64,000 bases of DNA from Pseudomonas mediterranea CFBP 5447 (lineage in GTDB: Bacteria; Pseudomonadota; Gammaproteobacteria; Pseudomonadales; Pseudomonadaceae), in the NCBI RefSeq assembly GCF_000774145.1, contig NZ_KN322983.1:186001-250000 (forward strand), read 5' to 3'. A model generated the notes under the pieces. The model was not told the DNA's origin, made no database searches, and worked only from the letters and a program-made list of their open reading frames with translations. The position numbers and the translations under genes were made by a program. Of this stretch, positions 53,823 through 62,784 are shown piece by piece (the stretch's first letter is position 1; the number at the start of each line of letters is the position of its first letter).

Positions 53823-54364
53823 GCCGGCTGATTGGCCTTGGCCTGCTATTGGCGGGCCTGCTGTACCCCTTTGCGGTGTATTTCGGCATGGAGCACTTCG
53901 CCCCCTGGCAGTTCGGCCTGCTGCTGGGTAGCCTGTGGCTGGCCCGGGCATTGCTGGTTGACCGCGGGCCCGGCAATCTCTGGATGGCGGTCGCGGCGAT
54001 CGTGTTCTGCGGGTTGCTCGCGCTGTTCGATAACCCGCTCCTGCTGCGTTGGTATCCGGTACTGATCAGTGCCTTCATGCTCGGGATGTTCGCCCTGAGC
54101 CTGAAATACGGTCCGCCGGTGATCGAGCGCATAGCCCGCCTGCGTGAACCGCAGCTGCCGGCAAAAGCGGTGGTGTATACCCGCCAGGTCACAGTGGCCT
54201 GGAGTGTGTTTTTCCTGTGTAACGGTTTGCTCGCCGCCGCCCTGACCCTCTGGGCGCCGCTGAGTTGGTGGATGTTGTACACCGGCCTGATTTCCTACGG
54301 ATTGATGGGGCTGCTGTTTGCCATTGAATGGCTCATACGACAAAAGGTAAGAGGCCGCCCATGA
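53819..54364 (+). CDS. Integral membrane protein of aryl polyene cluster (COG4648, ApeG-like)
   Basis: This 181-residue protein has five or six hydrophobic segments, starting MSRLIGLGLLLAGLLYPFAV. It belongs to a membrane family found almost only in aryl polyene/xanthomonadin-type clusters, with no known biochemical role. It is translationally coupled on both sides (ATGA overlaps with the carrier gene and with the ligase gene). Confidence 0.85.
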   Translation: MSRLIGLGLLLAGLLYPFAVYFGMEHFAPWQFGLLLGSLWLARALLVDRGPGNLWMAVAAIVFCGLLALFDNPLLLRWYPVLISAFMLGMFALSLKYGPPVIERIARLREPQLPAKAVVYTRQVTVAWSVFFLCNGLLAAALTLWAPLSWWMLYTGLISYGLMGLLFAIEWLIRQKVRGRP

Positions 54365-56040
54365 ATTGGATAAAACTTGAGCAGATATTGCTCAAGGCTC
54401 AGCCGGAGCGCGCAGTTGCAGTCGATCCGGCACTCAGCCATTCGCAGCTGCGGGACGAGGCGCTGTGCCTGGCCGCTGGCCTGCGCGCTCGCGGTGTACA
54501 GCGTATGGCCGTGCACCTGGAAGACGCCGCCGACCTGGCCATCGCCCTGCTCGGTGCCTGGCGTGCCGGGGTGCGCGTCCTGCTTCCGGCCGACCTGCAG
54601 GCCCAGACCCGCCAGCGCTGGTCGGCCGAGGTCGACCTGTGGTTGACCGAGCAGCCTGGCGATACCCATCCTGGCGACTTGCGACAAGCCCCCTTGGAGC
54701 CTGTCGAGCTGGACCTCGACCAATGCTGGCTGAGCCTGTGCACCTCCGGTTCCAGCGGCGAGCCCAAGCGCATCGAGAAAAACCTGCGTCAGCTGAGCAA
54801 TGAGGTCCAGGCCCTGGAGGAGTTGTGGGGCGCCGAGCTGGGCCCGGCCTGCATGATTGGCAGCGTCGCCGCCCAGCATATCTACGGCCTGCTGTTCCGG
54901 GTCCTGTGGCCGCTGTGCGCGGGACGGCCGTTCGTGCGTCGGCAATTGGCGTTTCCGGAAGACCTGCAACGTGCCAGCCGCGAGCACCCGGTCTTCGCCT
55001 GGGTCGCCAGCCCGGCGCTGCTCAAGCGCATGGGCGACAACCTCGACTGGACGGCCTTGAGCAGCGTGCGCCGGGTGTTTTCCTCCGGCGGCGCCTTGCC
55101 GGCCGAAGCCGCCCAAAGCCTGCGGCAACGCCTGGGCCAATGGCCGACGGAAATATTCGGCAGTTCGGAAACCGGCGGTATCGCCTGGCGTCAGGGCGAG
55201 GAACGGTGGCAGCCCTTTGCTGGCGTCGAACTGAGCCAGGACAGCGACGGCGCCTTGCTGATCGCCTCGCCCTATCTGCCGCCCGGTCATGTGGAACACA
55301 CCGCCGACGCGGCACGGATTGGCGCCGATGGGCGCTTCGAACTGCTCGGACGCCTGGACCGCATCGTCAAGCTCGAAGAAAAGCGCATCTCCCTGCCGAT
55401 GCTGGAACAGGCGCTGGTGGCCCACGACTGGGTGAGCGAAGCACGGCTGGGGGTGGTACGGGAAAATCGTGCCTCCCTCGGCGCGCTGTTGGTACTGAGT
55501 GAAGCCGGCCTGCGCGCCTTGCGTAACCAGGGCCGTCGCGCCGTGACCGAAGCCTTGCGCCGCCACCTGAGCGGACATTGCGAAACACTGGCCCTGCCAC
55601 GGCGCTGGCGCTGGCTGCGCCAGTTGCCCCTCAACGCCCAAGGCAAGCTGCCCCAGGCAGAGGTCGAAGCCCTGCTGACGGCACCGCGCGCAAAGACGCC
55701 TGACGTACTGGAGCAGGTCGAGACCGACGGCGAATGGAGCCTGCAATTGGTCGTGCCGCCGGACCTGGCGTACTTCAGCGGCCACTTTCCTACTGCCCCG
55801 GTGTTGCCCGGCGTGGTGCAGGTCGATTGGGCCCTGAACCTGGGCCGGCAACTGCTGGACCTGCCACCGCGCTTCATCGGGATGGAAGTGCTGAAGTTCC
55901 AGCAACTGGTCCGTCCCGGCGATGAAATCCAGCTGCACCTGCGCTTCGACCGCGAGCGCGGCAAGCTGTATTTCGCCTACCGCAATGATACGGCGGCGTG
56001 TTCCAGTGGGCGGATTGTGCTGGGGGCGGCTGATGCCTGA
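54361..56040 (+). CDS. Acyl-ACP ligase / 3-hydroxyacyl dehydratase fusion (ApeH-ApeI-like)
   Basis: This 559-residue protein has two parts. Residues 1 to about 445 are an AMP-forming ligase: [17 protein letters not shown] (P-loop-like), [14 protein letters not shown] (A5), then [19 protein letters not shown] (A7/A8). The C-terminal 110 residues form a hotdog dehydratase with [17 protein letters not shown]. The ligase should load an aryl acid on a carrier protein; the dehydratase half should act during chain extension. In the E. coli ape cluster these are described as separate ApeH and ApeI. The ATG at 54361 overlaps the preceding stop. Confidence 0.88.
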   Translation: MNWIKLEQILLKAQPERAVAVDPALSHSQLRDEALCLAAGLRARGVQRMAVHLEDAADLAIALLGAWRAGVRVLLPADLQAQTRQRWSAEVDLWLTEQPGDTHPGDLRQAPLEPVELDLDQCWLSLCTSGSSGEPKRIEKNLRQLSNEVQALEELWGAELGPACMIGSVAAQHIYGLLFRVLWPLCAGRPFVRRQLAFPEDLQRASREHPVFAWVASPALLKRMGDNLDWTALSSVRRVFSSGGALPAEAAQSLRQRLGQWPTEIFGSSETGGIAWRQGEERWQPFAGVELSQDSDGALLIASPYLPPGHVEHTADAARIGADGRFELLGRLDRIVKLEEKRISLPMLEQALVAHDWVSEARLGVVRENRASLGALLVLSEAGLRALRNQGRRAVTEALRRHLSGHCETLALPRRWRWLRQLPLNAQGKLPQAEVEALLTAPRAKTPDVLEQVETDGEWSLQLVVPPDLAYFSGHFPTAPVLPGVVQVDWALNLGRQLLDLPPRFIGMEVLKFQQLVRPGDEIQLHLRFDRERGKLYFAYRNDTAACSSGRIVLGAADA

Positions 56041-56062
56041 TTTTCCTGAACACATCGCCCCA

Positions 56063-56178
56063 TTGTGGCGAGGGGATTCATCCCCGCTCGAGTGCGAAGC
56101 ACTCGCCAACGAATTGTGGTGCTGCACAGGACTTGGGGTCGCTGCGCAACCCAGCGGGGATGAATCCCCTCGCCACAA
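56063..56178. repeat. REPIN inside the aryl polyene operon
   Basis: Arms TTGTGGCGAGGGGATTCATC and GATGAATCCCCTCGCCACAA enclose GAGTGCGAAGCACTC (inner hairpin). It occupies most of the 161-base gap between the ligase-dehydratase and glycosyltransferase genes, the only gap above 60 bases in the operon. Confidence 0.88.
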
Positions 56179-56201
56179 GGATTCGGTGGAAGGCAAAAGA
56201 C

Positions 56202-56936
56202 ATGCATAACCCCTGCGCCGTCATCCCCGTCTACAACCACGAAACCGCCATCGCCTCGGTAGTCCAGGCGTTGCTCGCCAACAACCTGCCCTGCGTGTTG
56301 GTCGATGACGCCAGCAGCCCGGCCTGCGCGGCGGTGCTGGAGCGGCTGGCGGTCGATGAGCGGGTTCACCTGGTCAGGCTGGCGGTCAACCAGGGCAAGG
56401 GTGGCGCCGTCATGACCGGCCTGCGGGAAGCTTCGCGCCTGGGCTTCAGCCATGCCTTGCAGGTGGACGCCGATGGACAGCACGACCTCGATGATGTGAG
56501 AACCTTCGTCGACCAGTCCCGCGCCCACCCGCAAGCATTGATCTGCGGTTACCCGCAATACGACGCCAGCGTGCCAAAAGGTCGCCTGTACGCTCGCTAC
56601 CTGACCCACGTCATGGTCTGGATCAACAGCCTGTCCCTGCAGATCCGCGATTCCATGTGCGGCTTCCGGGTCTACCCCCTGCCGGCGACCCTGGCGCTGA
56701 TCAACTCGGCGAACATTGGCAAGCGCATGGATTTCGATTCGGACATCCTCGTGCGACTGGCCTGGCGTAACCAGCCGATGCGCTGGCTGCGCACCCGGGT
56801 CCACTACCCCCAGGACGGGGTTTCGCACTTCCGCCTGTTCCACGACAACGTGCTGATTTCCAGCATGCACACCCGCCTGTTCTTCGGCATGCTGGTCCGT
56901 GCTCCCCTGATTCTCTGGCGACGGTGGCGGGCATGA
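56202..56936 (+). CDS. Family 2 glycosyltransferase of aryl polyene cluster
   Basis: This 244-residue GT2 enzyme has the GT-A motifs VIPVYNHETAIASVV, PCVLVDDASSP, NQGKGGAVMTGL and LQVDADGQHDLDD (the DxD). It starts MHNPCAVIPVYNHE after GGAAGG. It probably glycosylates the polyene head group or its lipid anchor. In the E. coli-type clusters a glycosyltransferase and an acyltransferase are fused in one protein (ApeJ); here they are two genes whose stop and start overlap (ATGA). Confidence 0.88.
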   Translation: MHNPCAVIPVYNHETAIASVVQALLANNLPCVLVDDASSPACAAVLERLAVDERVHLVRLAVNQGKGGAVMTGLREASRLGFSHALQVDADGQHDLDDVRTFVDQSRAHPQALICGYPQYDASVPKGRLYARYLTHVMVWINSLSLQIRDSMCGFRVYPLPATLALINSANIGKRMDFDSDILVRLAWRNQPMRWLRTRVHYPQDGVSHFRLFHDNVLISSMHTRLFFGMLVRAPLILWRRWRA

Positions 56937-57877
56937 GTCTTCAGGCAGACAAGCAGCATTGGGCCGATCGTCAGGAGCGCGGCAGTTTCTGGTTGATGAA
57001 ACTCACCGCGTTCGCCGCCAAAGTGCTCGGCCGTCGTCTGCTGAGCCCGTTGCTGTACGGCATCGTCCTGTACTTCTTCATTTTCGGTCGCAGCGCTCGC
57101 CAGGCAGCCTGGCAGTATCAGCAGCGCCTGGCCGACTGGAGCGGCCGTATCGAGCTGCGCCCCACCCACCGGAAAGTTTTCAGACAGTTCATGGCGTTCG
57201 CCGACTCGCTGCTGGACAAGCTCGACGTGTGGAACGGCAAGCTGAGCATCGACCAGATCGAAATCGTCGATACGGCACTGCTGCGCAATCACCTGCGTGG
57301 TGCCCGCGGGCAGATGCTGGTGGGCGCGCACCTGGGCAACCTGGAAATGTGCCGGGCCCTGGCCGAGTTGGGCGAAAAAGTCACCATGAACGTGCTGGTG
57401 CACACCAAGCATGCCGAACAATTCAATCGGCTGCTGGGTGAAGCCGGCGCCACGCACCTGCGGCTGATCCAGGTCAGCGAACTGGATCCGGCGGTGATGC
57501 TGCAACTGAGCGAGCGCCTGGAGCGTGGCGAGTGGCTGGCGATTGCCGGCGACCGCGTACCGCTGCACGGCGGGCGCAGCGTGACCGTGGATTTCATGGG
57601 GCACCCGGCCGCGTTCCCCCAAGGGCCGTGGCTGATGGCCGGCCTGCTGAAATGTCCGGTCAACCTGCTGATGTGCCTCAAGCACGAGGGGCGCTATCGC
57701 GTCACCCTCGAGCCCTTCGCCAATGCCGTGGTGTGGAAACGCACCGAACGCGAGCAAGTGATCGCCCACTGGGCCGGTCGCTACGCCGAGCGCCTGGCGC
57801 AGTATTGCCTCCAGGCCCCCCAACAGTGGTTCAACTTTTACCCATTCTGGAAGACCGATGACGATGCCCACTCTTGA
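56933..57877 (+). CDS. LpxL/HtrB-like acyltransferase of aryl polyene cluster
   Basis: This 314-residue protein resembles lipid A late acyltransferases (LPLAT superfamily): GQMLVGAHLGNLEMCRAL holds the HX4(D/E) motif (HLGNLE), and AIAGDRVPLHGGRS and GHPAAFPQGPWLMAGLLKCP follow. One hydrophobic segment lies near residues 30-48. It would transfer the polyene acyl chain to a glycolipid. It is coupled to the glycosyltransferase gene at the start and overlaps the ammonia-lyase gene by 20 bases. Confidence 0.88.
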   Translation: MSLQADKQHWADRQERGSFWLMKLTAFAAKVLGRRLLSPLLYGIVLYFFIFGRSARQAAWQYQQRLADWSGRIELRPTHRKVFRQFMAFADSLLDKLDVWNGKLSIDQIEIVDTALLRNHLRGARGQMLVGAHLGNLEMCRALAELGEKVTMNVLVHTKHAEQFNRLLGEAGATHLRLIQVSELDPAVMLQLSERLERGEWLAIAGDRVPLHGGRSVTVDFMGHPAAFPQGPWLMAGLLKCPVNLLMCLKHEGRYRVTLEPFANAVVWKRTEREQVIAHWAGRYAERLAQYCLQAPQQWFNFYPFWKTDDDAHS

Positions 57878-59402
57878 GCCGGTAACCTTCGGCGAACGCG
57901 CCCTGCGCATCGAAGACGTGCTGGCCCTGGCCAACCGCCAGGCGCCGACACAGTTGCAGGATGACCCGGCGTTCCGCCAGCGCATCGCCAAGGGTGCGCA
58001 ATTTCTCGACTCCCTGCTGGACAAGGAAGGGGTGATCTACGGCGTGACCACTGGCTACGGCGACTCCTGTGTGGTGGCTGTGCCGTTGCACCACGTCGAG
58101 GCCCTGCCACGCCACCTGTATACCTTCCACGGCTGCGGCCTGGGCAAGCTGCTGGATGCCCAGGCCACCCGTTCGGTGCTGGCCGCGCGCTTGCAGTCGC
58201 TGTGCCATGGCGTCTCCGGGGTACGGGTTGAACTGCTCGAACGTCTCCAGGCTTTTCTCGAACACGACATCCTGCCGCTGATTCCGGAAGAGGGCTCGGT
58301 GGGCGCCAGCGGCGACCTGACGCCGCTGTCCTATGTGGCCGCGACACTCTCCGGTGAACGTGAAGTCATGTACCGTGGCGAGCGCCGGCTGGCCGCCGAT
58401 GTACACCGCGAACTGGGCTGGACACCGCTGGTGCTGCGGCCCAAGGAAGCCCTGGCGCTGATGAACGGCACCGCCGTGATGACCGGCCTCGCCTGCCTGG
58501 CCTTCGCCCGGGCCGACTACCTGCTGCAACTGGCGACCCGCATCACCGCGCTGAACGTCGTCGCCTTGCAAGGCAACCCCGAACACTTCGACGAGCGCCT
58601 GTTCGCCGCCAAGCCACACCCGGGACAGATGCAGGTCGCCGCGTGGCTGCGCAAGGACCTGGCGATCGACGCGCCGACCGCGCCGCTGCATCGCCTGCAG
58701 GATCGCTACTCCCTGCGCTGCGCCCCCCATGTGCTCGGCGTGCTGGCCGACAGCCTGAGCTGGCTGCGCGCGTTCATCGAGACCGAACTCAACAGCGCCA
58801 ACGACAACCCGATCATCGACGCCGAAGCCGAGCGGGTGTTGCACGGCGGGCACTTCTACGGCGGTCACATCGCCTTCGCCATGGACAGCCTGAAGAACCT
58901 GGTGGCCAACGTCGCCGACCTGCTCGACCGCCAACTCGCCCTGCTGGTGGACGCGCGCTACAACCATGGCCTGCCAAGCAACCTGTCCGGCGCCAGCGCC
59001 GAGCGGGCGATGCTCAACCATGGCTTCAAGGCCGTGCAGATCGGCGCCAGCGCCTGGACCGCCGAAGCCCTGAAAAACACCCTGCCGGCCAGCGTGTTCT
59101 CGCGCTCCACCGAGTGCCACAACCAGGACAAGGTCAGCATGGGCACCATCGCCGCCCGGGATGCGATCCGCGTACTGGAGCTGACCGAACAGGTCGCCGC
59201 CGCGACACTGCTGGCGGCCAACCAGGGCGTGTGGCTGCGCAGCCGTGCCGAAGACGCGCGACCGCTGCCACCGGCCCTGGCCGCCATGCACGAACAACTG
59301 GCTACGGATTTCCCGCCGGTCATCGAAGACCGCGCCCTGGAAGGCGAACTGCGCCTGTGCCTGCGACGCATCGCCGAGCAACATTGGAGGCTGCATGCGT
59401 AG
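57858..59402 (+). CDS. Aromatic amino acid ammonia-lyase (HAL/PAL/TAL family) of aryl polyene cluster
   Basis: This 514-residue MIO enzyme has the Ala-Ser-Gly triad that forms the prosthetic group at residues 150-152 (GSVGASGDLTPLSYVA). The catalytic Tyr loop is GVTTGYGDSC. Also present are MNGTAVMTG and NSANDNPIID. The substrate-selectivity pair is Phe90-His91 (LYTFHGCGLG), where HAL has Ser-His, TAL His-Leu and PAL Phe-Leu, so the substrate cannot be named. In this cluster it should supply the aryl-acrylate starter. ATGs at 57858 and 57864 are both possible; GGAAG precedes them. It overlaps both neighbours. Confidence 0.9.
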   Translation: MTMPTLEPVTFGERALRIEDVLALANRQAPTQLQDDPAFRQRIAKGAQFLDSLLDKEGVIYGVTTGYGDSCVVAVPLHHVEALPRHLYTFHGCGLGKLLDAQATRSVLAARLQSLCHGVSGVRVELLERLQAFLEHDILPLIPEEGSVGASGDLTPLSYVAATLSGEREVMYRGERRLAADVHRELGWTPLVLRPKEALALMNGTAVMTGLACLAFARADYLLQLATRITALNVVALQGNPEHFDERLFAAKPHPGQMQVAAWLRKDLAIDAPTAPLHRLQDRYSLRCAPHVLGVLADSLSWLRAFIETELNSANDNPIIDAEAERVLHGGHFYGGHIAFAMDSLKNLVANVADLLDRQLALLVDARYNHGLPSNLSGASAERAMLNHGFKAVQIGASAWTAEALKNTLPASVFSRSTECHNQDKVSMGTIAARDAIRVLELTEQVAAATLLAANQGVWLRSRAEDARPLPPALAAMHEQLATDFPPVIEDRALEGELRLCLRRIAEQHWRLHA

Positions 59403-59820
59403 CCAGGGCGTGCTGCATGTCGAAACGCAGATTGTCGTACCGTTTTTCGATGTCGATTCGATGCACGTCGTCTGGCACGGCCACTACGTCAAATACCTGG
59501 AAGTGGCCCGCTGCGCCTTGCTCGATGAGATCGGCCACAACTACAACGACATGCTCGCCGCTGGATACGCGTGGCCCGTGATCGACCTGCAACTGCGTTA
59601 CGTGCGCAGCGCGGTGTTCGGCCAGGCCCTGACTGTGCGCGCCAGCCTGGTGGAGTGGGAGAACCGATTGAAGATCAACTACCTGATCAGCGACACGCTC
59701 ACCGGCGAACGCCTGACCCGTGCCAGCTCGGTGCAGGTGGCCGTGGACGTCACGACACGCGAGATGCTGCTGGCCTCGCCCAAGGTGTTTGTCGACGCCG
59801 TCGAAAGGAAACTGTCATGA
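59395..59820 (+). CDS. 4-hydroxybenzoyl-CoA-type thioesterase (ApeK-like)
   Basis: This 141-residue hotdog protein has the 4HBT signature VPFFDVDSMHVVWHGHYVKY (Asp and His of the active helix). It may release or edit acyl chains during polyene synthesis. GGAGG lies 5 bases before the ATG at 59395, which overlaps the end of the ammonia-lyase gene. The stop overlaps the lolA-like start (ATGA). Confidence 0.9.
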   Translation: MRSQGVLHVETQIVVPFFDVDSMHVVWHGHYVKYLEVARCALLDEIGHNYNDMLAAGYAWPVIDLQLRYVRSAVFGQALTVRASLVEWENRLKINYLISDTLTGERLTRASSVQVAVDVTTREMLLASPKVFVDAVERKLS

Positions 59821-60410
59821 AGCGCCTGTCCCTCTGGTTGCTACTGTTCTGCCTGTCGCCCCTGGCCCAGGCCTTCGACTTGCAGCAACTGAGCGAACAG
59901 CTGGCCCGCCCGGATGTCATCCACGGCCAGTTCATCCAGGAAAAGCACCTGCGCGCCCTGCCCCAACCGCTCGTCAGCAAGGGACATTTCGTGCTGGCAA
60001 AAAAACAAGGGCTGCTGTGGCTGCTGCAGACGCCGCTGCAACAGGATTACCGCATTACCGCCCAGGGCATCGCCCGACGGGACGGCAACGCCTGGCAAAT
60101 GTTGCCGAACAAGAGCGCCGGCGCCGAGCAGAACCGGCTGTTCCTGGCCGTGTTGCAGGGCGACAGCAGCGGCCTGCTGCGGGACTTCGAACTGAGCCTG
60201 TCGGGCGAGCCGCAACAGTGGAAACTGACCCTGACCCCGCGTTCGGTGCTGCTCAAACAGGTGTTCAACCAGATCAACATCGACGGCGGCGAGCTGGTGC
60301 AGCGCATCGAGCTGCTGGAAACCCAAGGCGACCGCACGGTGCTGCGCATGCAGGATAGCGTCGCCACGCAACCCTTGAGCGAAGCGGAGCAACATGACTT
60401 TGCCGAGTGA
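59817..60410 (+). CDS. LolA-like periplasmic carrier of aryl polyene cluster (ApeL-like)
   Basis: This 197-residue protein has a clear signal peptide, MKRLSLWLLLFCLSPLAQA, with cleavage before Phe. The mature part resembles LolA (FIQEKHLRALPQPLVSKGHF; KQGLLWLLQTP). It is expected to ferry a lipid-linked polyene across the periplasm. It overlaps the thioesterase gene at its start and the exporter gene by 17 bases at its end. Confidence 0.88.
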   Translation: MKRLSLWLLLFCLSPLAQAFDLQQLSEQLARPDVIHGQFIQEKHLRALPQPLVSKGHFVLAKKQGLLWLLQTPLQQDYRITAQGIARRDGNAWQMLPNKSAGAEQNRLFLAVLQGDSSGLLRDFELSLSGEPQQWKLTLTPRSVLLKQVFNQINIDGGELVQRIELLETQGDRTVLRMQDSVATQPLSEAEQHDFAE

Positions 60411-62733
60411 ACGCAGCCTGCCACGGCTGTTCCTGATCCTGCTGCTGGCGGTGCTGGCGCTCGCCGGCTGGCAATGGCGCAACGGTGCACCACTGTCGGT
60501 CAATCTCATGGAGCTGGTGCCGGGCACGTCCCCCGATGCCCTGGAGCTTGTCGCAGAGCAGCGCATGCAGGAACCGCTGAATCGCGAGGTGCTGGTGCTG
60601 GTCGGTCATGCCGACCGCCAGCAAGCCATCGCCCTGGCGCAAACCCTTGGCGAACAATGGCAGGCCAGCGGCCTGTTCGATAAGGTCCAGTGGACGCTGC
60701 AAGCCGATTTGCCGGCGCTGCGTACGCAATTGCTGAACGGGCGCCTGGCGATGCTCTCGGTTGCGGACCGTCAGCAACTGATCGAGCAGCCCCAGGCGTT
60801 CATCCAGCAGCGGGTGCAAGCCCTGTTCGACCCGCTCAGCGGCTTCAGCCTGGTACCGAGCCAGGATGACTGGCTGGGCCTGACCGGGCGCATCCAGAAC
60901 AGCCAGCCCCAGCGCGGCGCGATACAGCTGGATGTGGGCAGCGGTGCATTGATCGCCGATGCCGACGGCAAAAGCTGGGTGATGCTGCGGGCTCGCACCC
61001 AAGGCAACGCCTTCGACATGAACCTGCCGCTGCAAGTGGCCGATCTGCTGCAACGCAGCCGTGACCAGGCGAGCCAGGCCCAGGGCCAGCTGTTGGCGGC
61101 CAGCGGCCTGCTGTACGCCGCCAGCGGCCAGCAACAGGCCTCCAGGGAAATCACCTGGGTCGGCGGTGGCGCCACCGTCGGCATTCTGTTGCTGTTGTTG
61201 CTGGCCTTCCGACGCCTGCGGGTATGGCTGGCGTTCCTGCCGGTGCTGGTGGGCATGCTGTTCGGCGCGGTGGCCTGCGTGGCGCTGTTCGGGCGCATGC
61301 ATGTCATGACCCTGGTGCTGGGCTCGAGCCTGATCGGCGTGGCGGTGGACTATCCGCTGCACTACCTGTCCAAGAGCTGGAGCCTCAAGCCCTGGCGCAG
61401 CTGGCCGGCCCTGCGCCTGACCCTGCCGGGGCTGAGCCTGAGCCTGGCGACCACTTGCATCGGCTATCTGGCCCTGGCCTGGACGCCCTTTCCGGCCCTG
61501 ACCCAGATCGCGGTATTTTCCGCCGCCGGGCTGCTCGGCGCCTACCTGACGGCGGTCTGCCTGCTGCCAGCGCTGCTCAAGGGCACCGACCTGCGTCCCG
61601 CCCAATGGCCGCTACAGTTCTGCGAACAGTTGCTCAAGGTCCGCGAAGCACTGCTGGCCCGGGTTCCCACGCCGATCCTGCTGGCGTTGCTGCTGATTTT
61701 CTGCGCCGGTGGGCTTTGGCACCTGAACACGAAGAATGACATCCGCCAATGGATCGGCACGCCCCAGCACCTGACCGACGAGGCCCGCGACATCGCCCGT
61801 ATCACCGGTTTCCAGCCCACCAGCCAGTTCTTCCTGATCCGTGCCGATAATCAATCCCAACTGCTGGAGCGCCAGACCGCCCTCAACGAACGGCTGGACC
61901 AGTTGATCGGCCTGGAAAAACTCCAGGGCTACCTGTCGCTGAACCAACTGGTCAGCCCGCCGGCCGAGCAGCAAAAGGTACGTGAAGCCCTGGCGCGGCT
62001 CCCGGCGTTCTGGCAACCGCTGCTGGATCTCGGCGTGCCGGTCGCGGCCTTGCAGGCGGAGCTGGCCCAATTGCAGGCCTTGCCGGTGGAAGACATCGAT
62101 GCCGCCCTGTCCGGTCCGTTGGCCGAGCCGTACCGTCCCCTCTGGCTCGGCCCGACGGCGCAAGGCGTGGCCGCGATGGTCAGCCTGCAAGGCTTGAACG
62201 ATGCGGCGCTGCTGCGCTTGCAGGCGGTGGATCTGCCCGGTGTGCAATTGGTGGATCGCCTGGGCGATCTGAACCGGGTGTTCGCCGCCACACAGATCAG
62301 CGCCGCCGAGCTCAAGCTGGCTTCCTGCGTACTGATCGTGCTGGTATTGATCTGGCCGTTCGGCGCCAGGGCAGCGTTGCGCATCGTCGCCCTGCCGCTG
62401 CTGGCCGCGCTGTGCAGCCTGGCGAGCCTGGGCTGGCTGGGGCAACCGCTGACGCTGTTCAGCCTGTTCGGTCTGTTGCTGGTGACGGCCATCGGCGTCG
62501 ATTACGCGATCCTGATGCGCGAGCAGATCGGCGGCGCCGCCGTGAGCCTGCTGGGCACCCTGCTCGCGGCGGTCACCACGTGGCTGTCGTTCGGCCTGCT
62601 GGCGCTATCCAGTACGCCGGCGGTGAGCAACTTCGGCCTGGCGGTAAGCCTGGGGCTGGCATTCAGCTTCATGCTGGCGCCGTGGGCCGGACGCCAGGCG
62701 CATGCAACACCTGTGCTGGAACCCGCCCAATGA
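60394..62733 (+). CDS. MMPL/RND-type exporter of aryl polyene cluster (ApeM-like)
   Basis: This 779-residue inner-membrane protein has two repeats, each with a periplasmic loop followed by five or six membrane segments: the first set starts near residue 250, the second near 640. GVAVDYPLHYLSKSW and GVDYAILMREQ are the charged transmembrane-4 motifs (Asp) used for proton coupling in MMPL transporters. It probably moves the polyene lipid from the inner membrane to the LolA-like carrier. GGAG precedes the ATG. Confidence 0.9.
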   Translation: MTLPSERSLPRLFLILLLAVLALAGWQWRNGAPLSVNLMELVPGTSPDALELVAEQRMQEPLNREVLVLVGHADRQQAIALAQTLGEQWQASGLFDKVQWTLQADLPALRTQLLNGRLAMLSVADRQQLIEQPQAFIQQRVQALFDPLSGFSLVPSQDDWLGLTGRIQNSQPQRGAIQLDVGSGALIADADGKSWVMLRARTQGNAFDMNLPLQVADLLQRSRDQASQAQGQLLAASGLLYAASGQQQASREITWVGGGATVGILLLLLLAFRRLRVWLAFLPVLVGMLFGAVACVALFGRMHVMTLVLGSSLIGVAVDYPLHYLSKSWSLKPWRSWPALRLTLPGLSLSLATTCIGYLALAWTPFPALTQIAVFSAAGLLGAYLTAVCLLPALLKGTDLRPAQWPLQFCEQLLKVREALLARVPTPILLALLLIFCAGGLWHLNTKNDIRQWIGTPQHLTDEARDIARITGFQPTSQFFLIRADNQSQLLERQTALNERLDQLIGLEKLQGYLSLNQLVSPPAEQQKVREALARLPAFWQPLLDLGVPVAALQAELAQLQALPVEDIDAALSGPLAEPYRPLWLGPTAQGVAAMVSLQGLNDAALLRLQAVDLPGVQLVDRLGDLNRVFAATQISAAELKLASCVLIVLVLIWPFGARAALRIVALPLLAALCSLASLGWLGQPLTLFSLFGLLLVTAIGVDYAILMREQIGGAAVSLLGTLLAAVTTWLSFGLLALSSTPAVSNFGLAVSLGLAFSFMLAPWAGRQAHATPVLEPAQ

Positions 62734-62784
62734 TGATTACGCCCTCTTCACACTCGAACATCGCTGCCTCGGCAAGGAGTCCAA

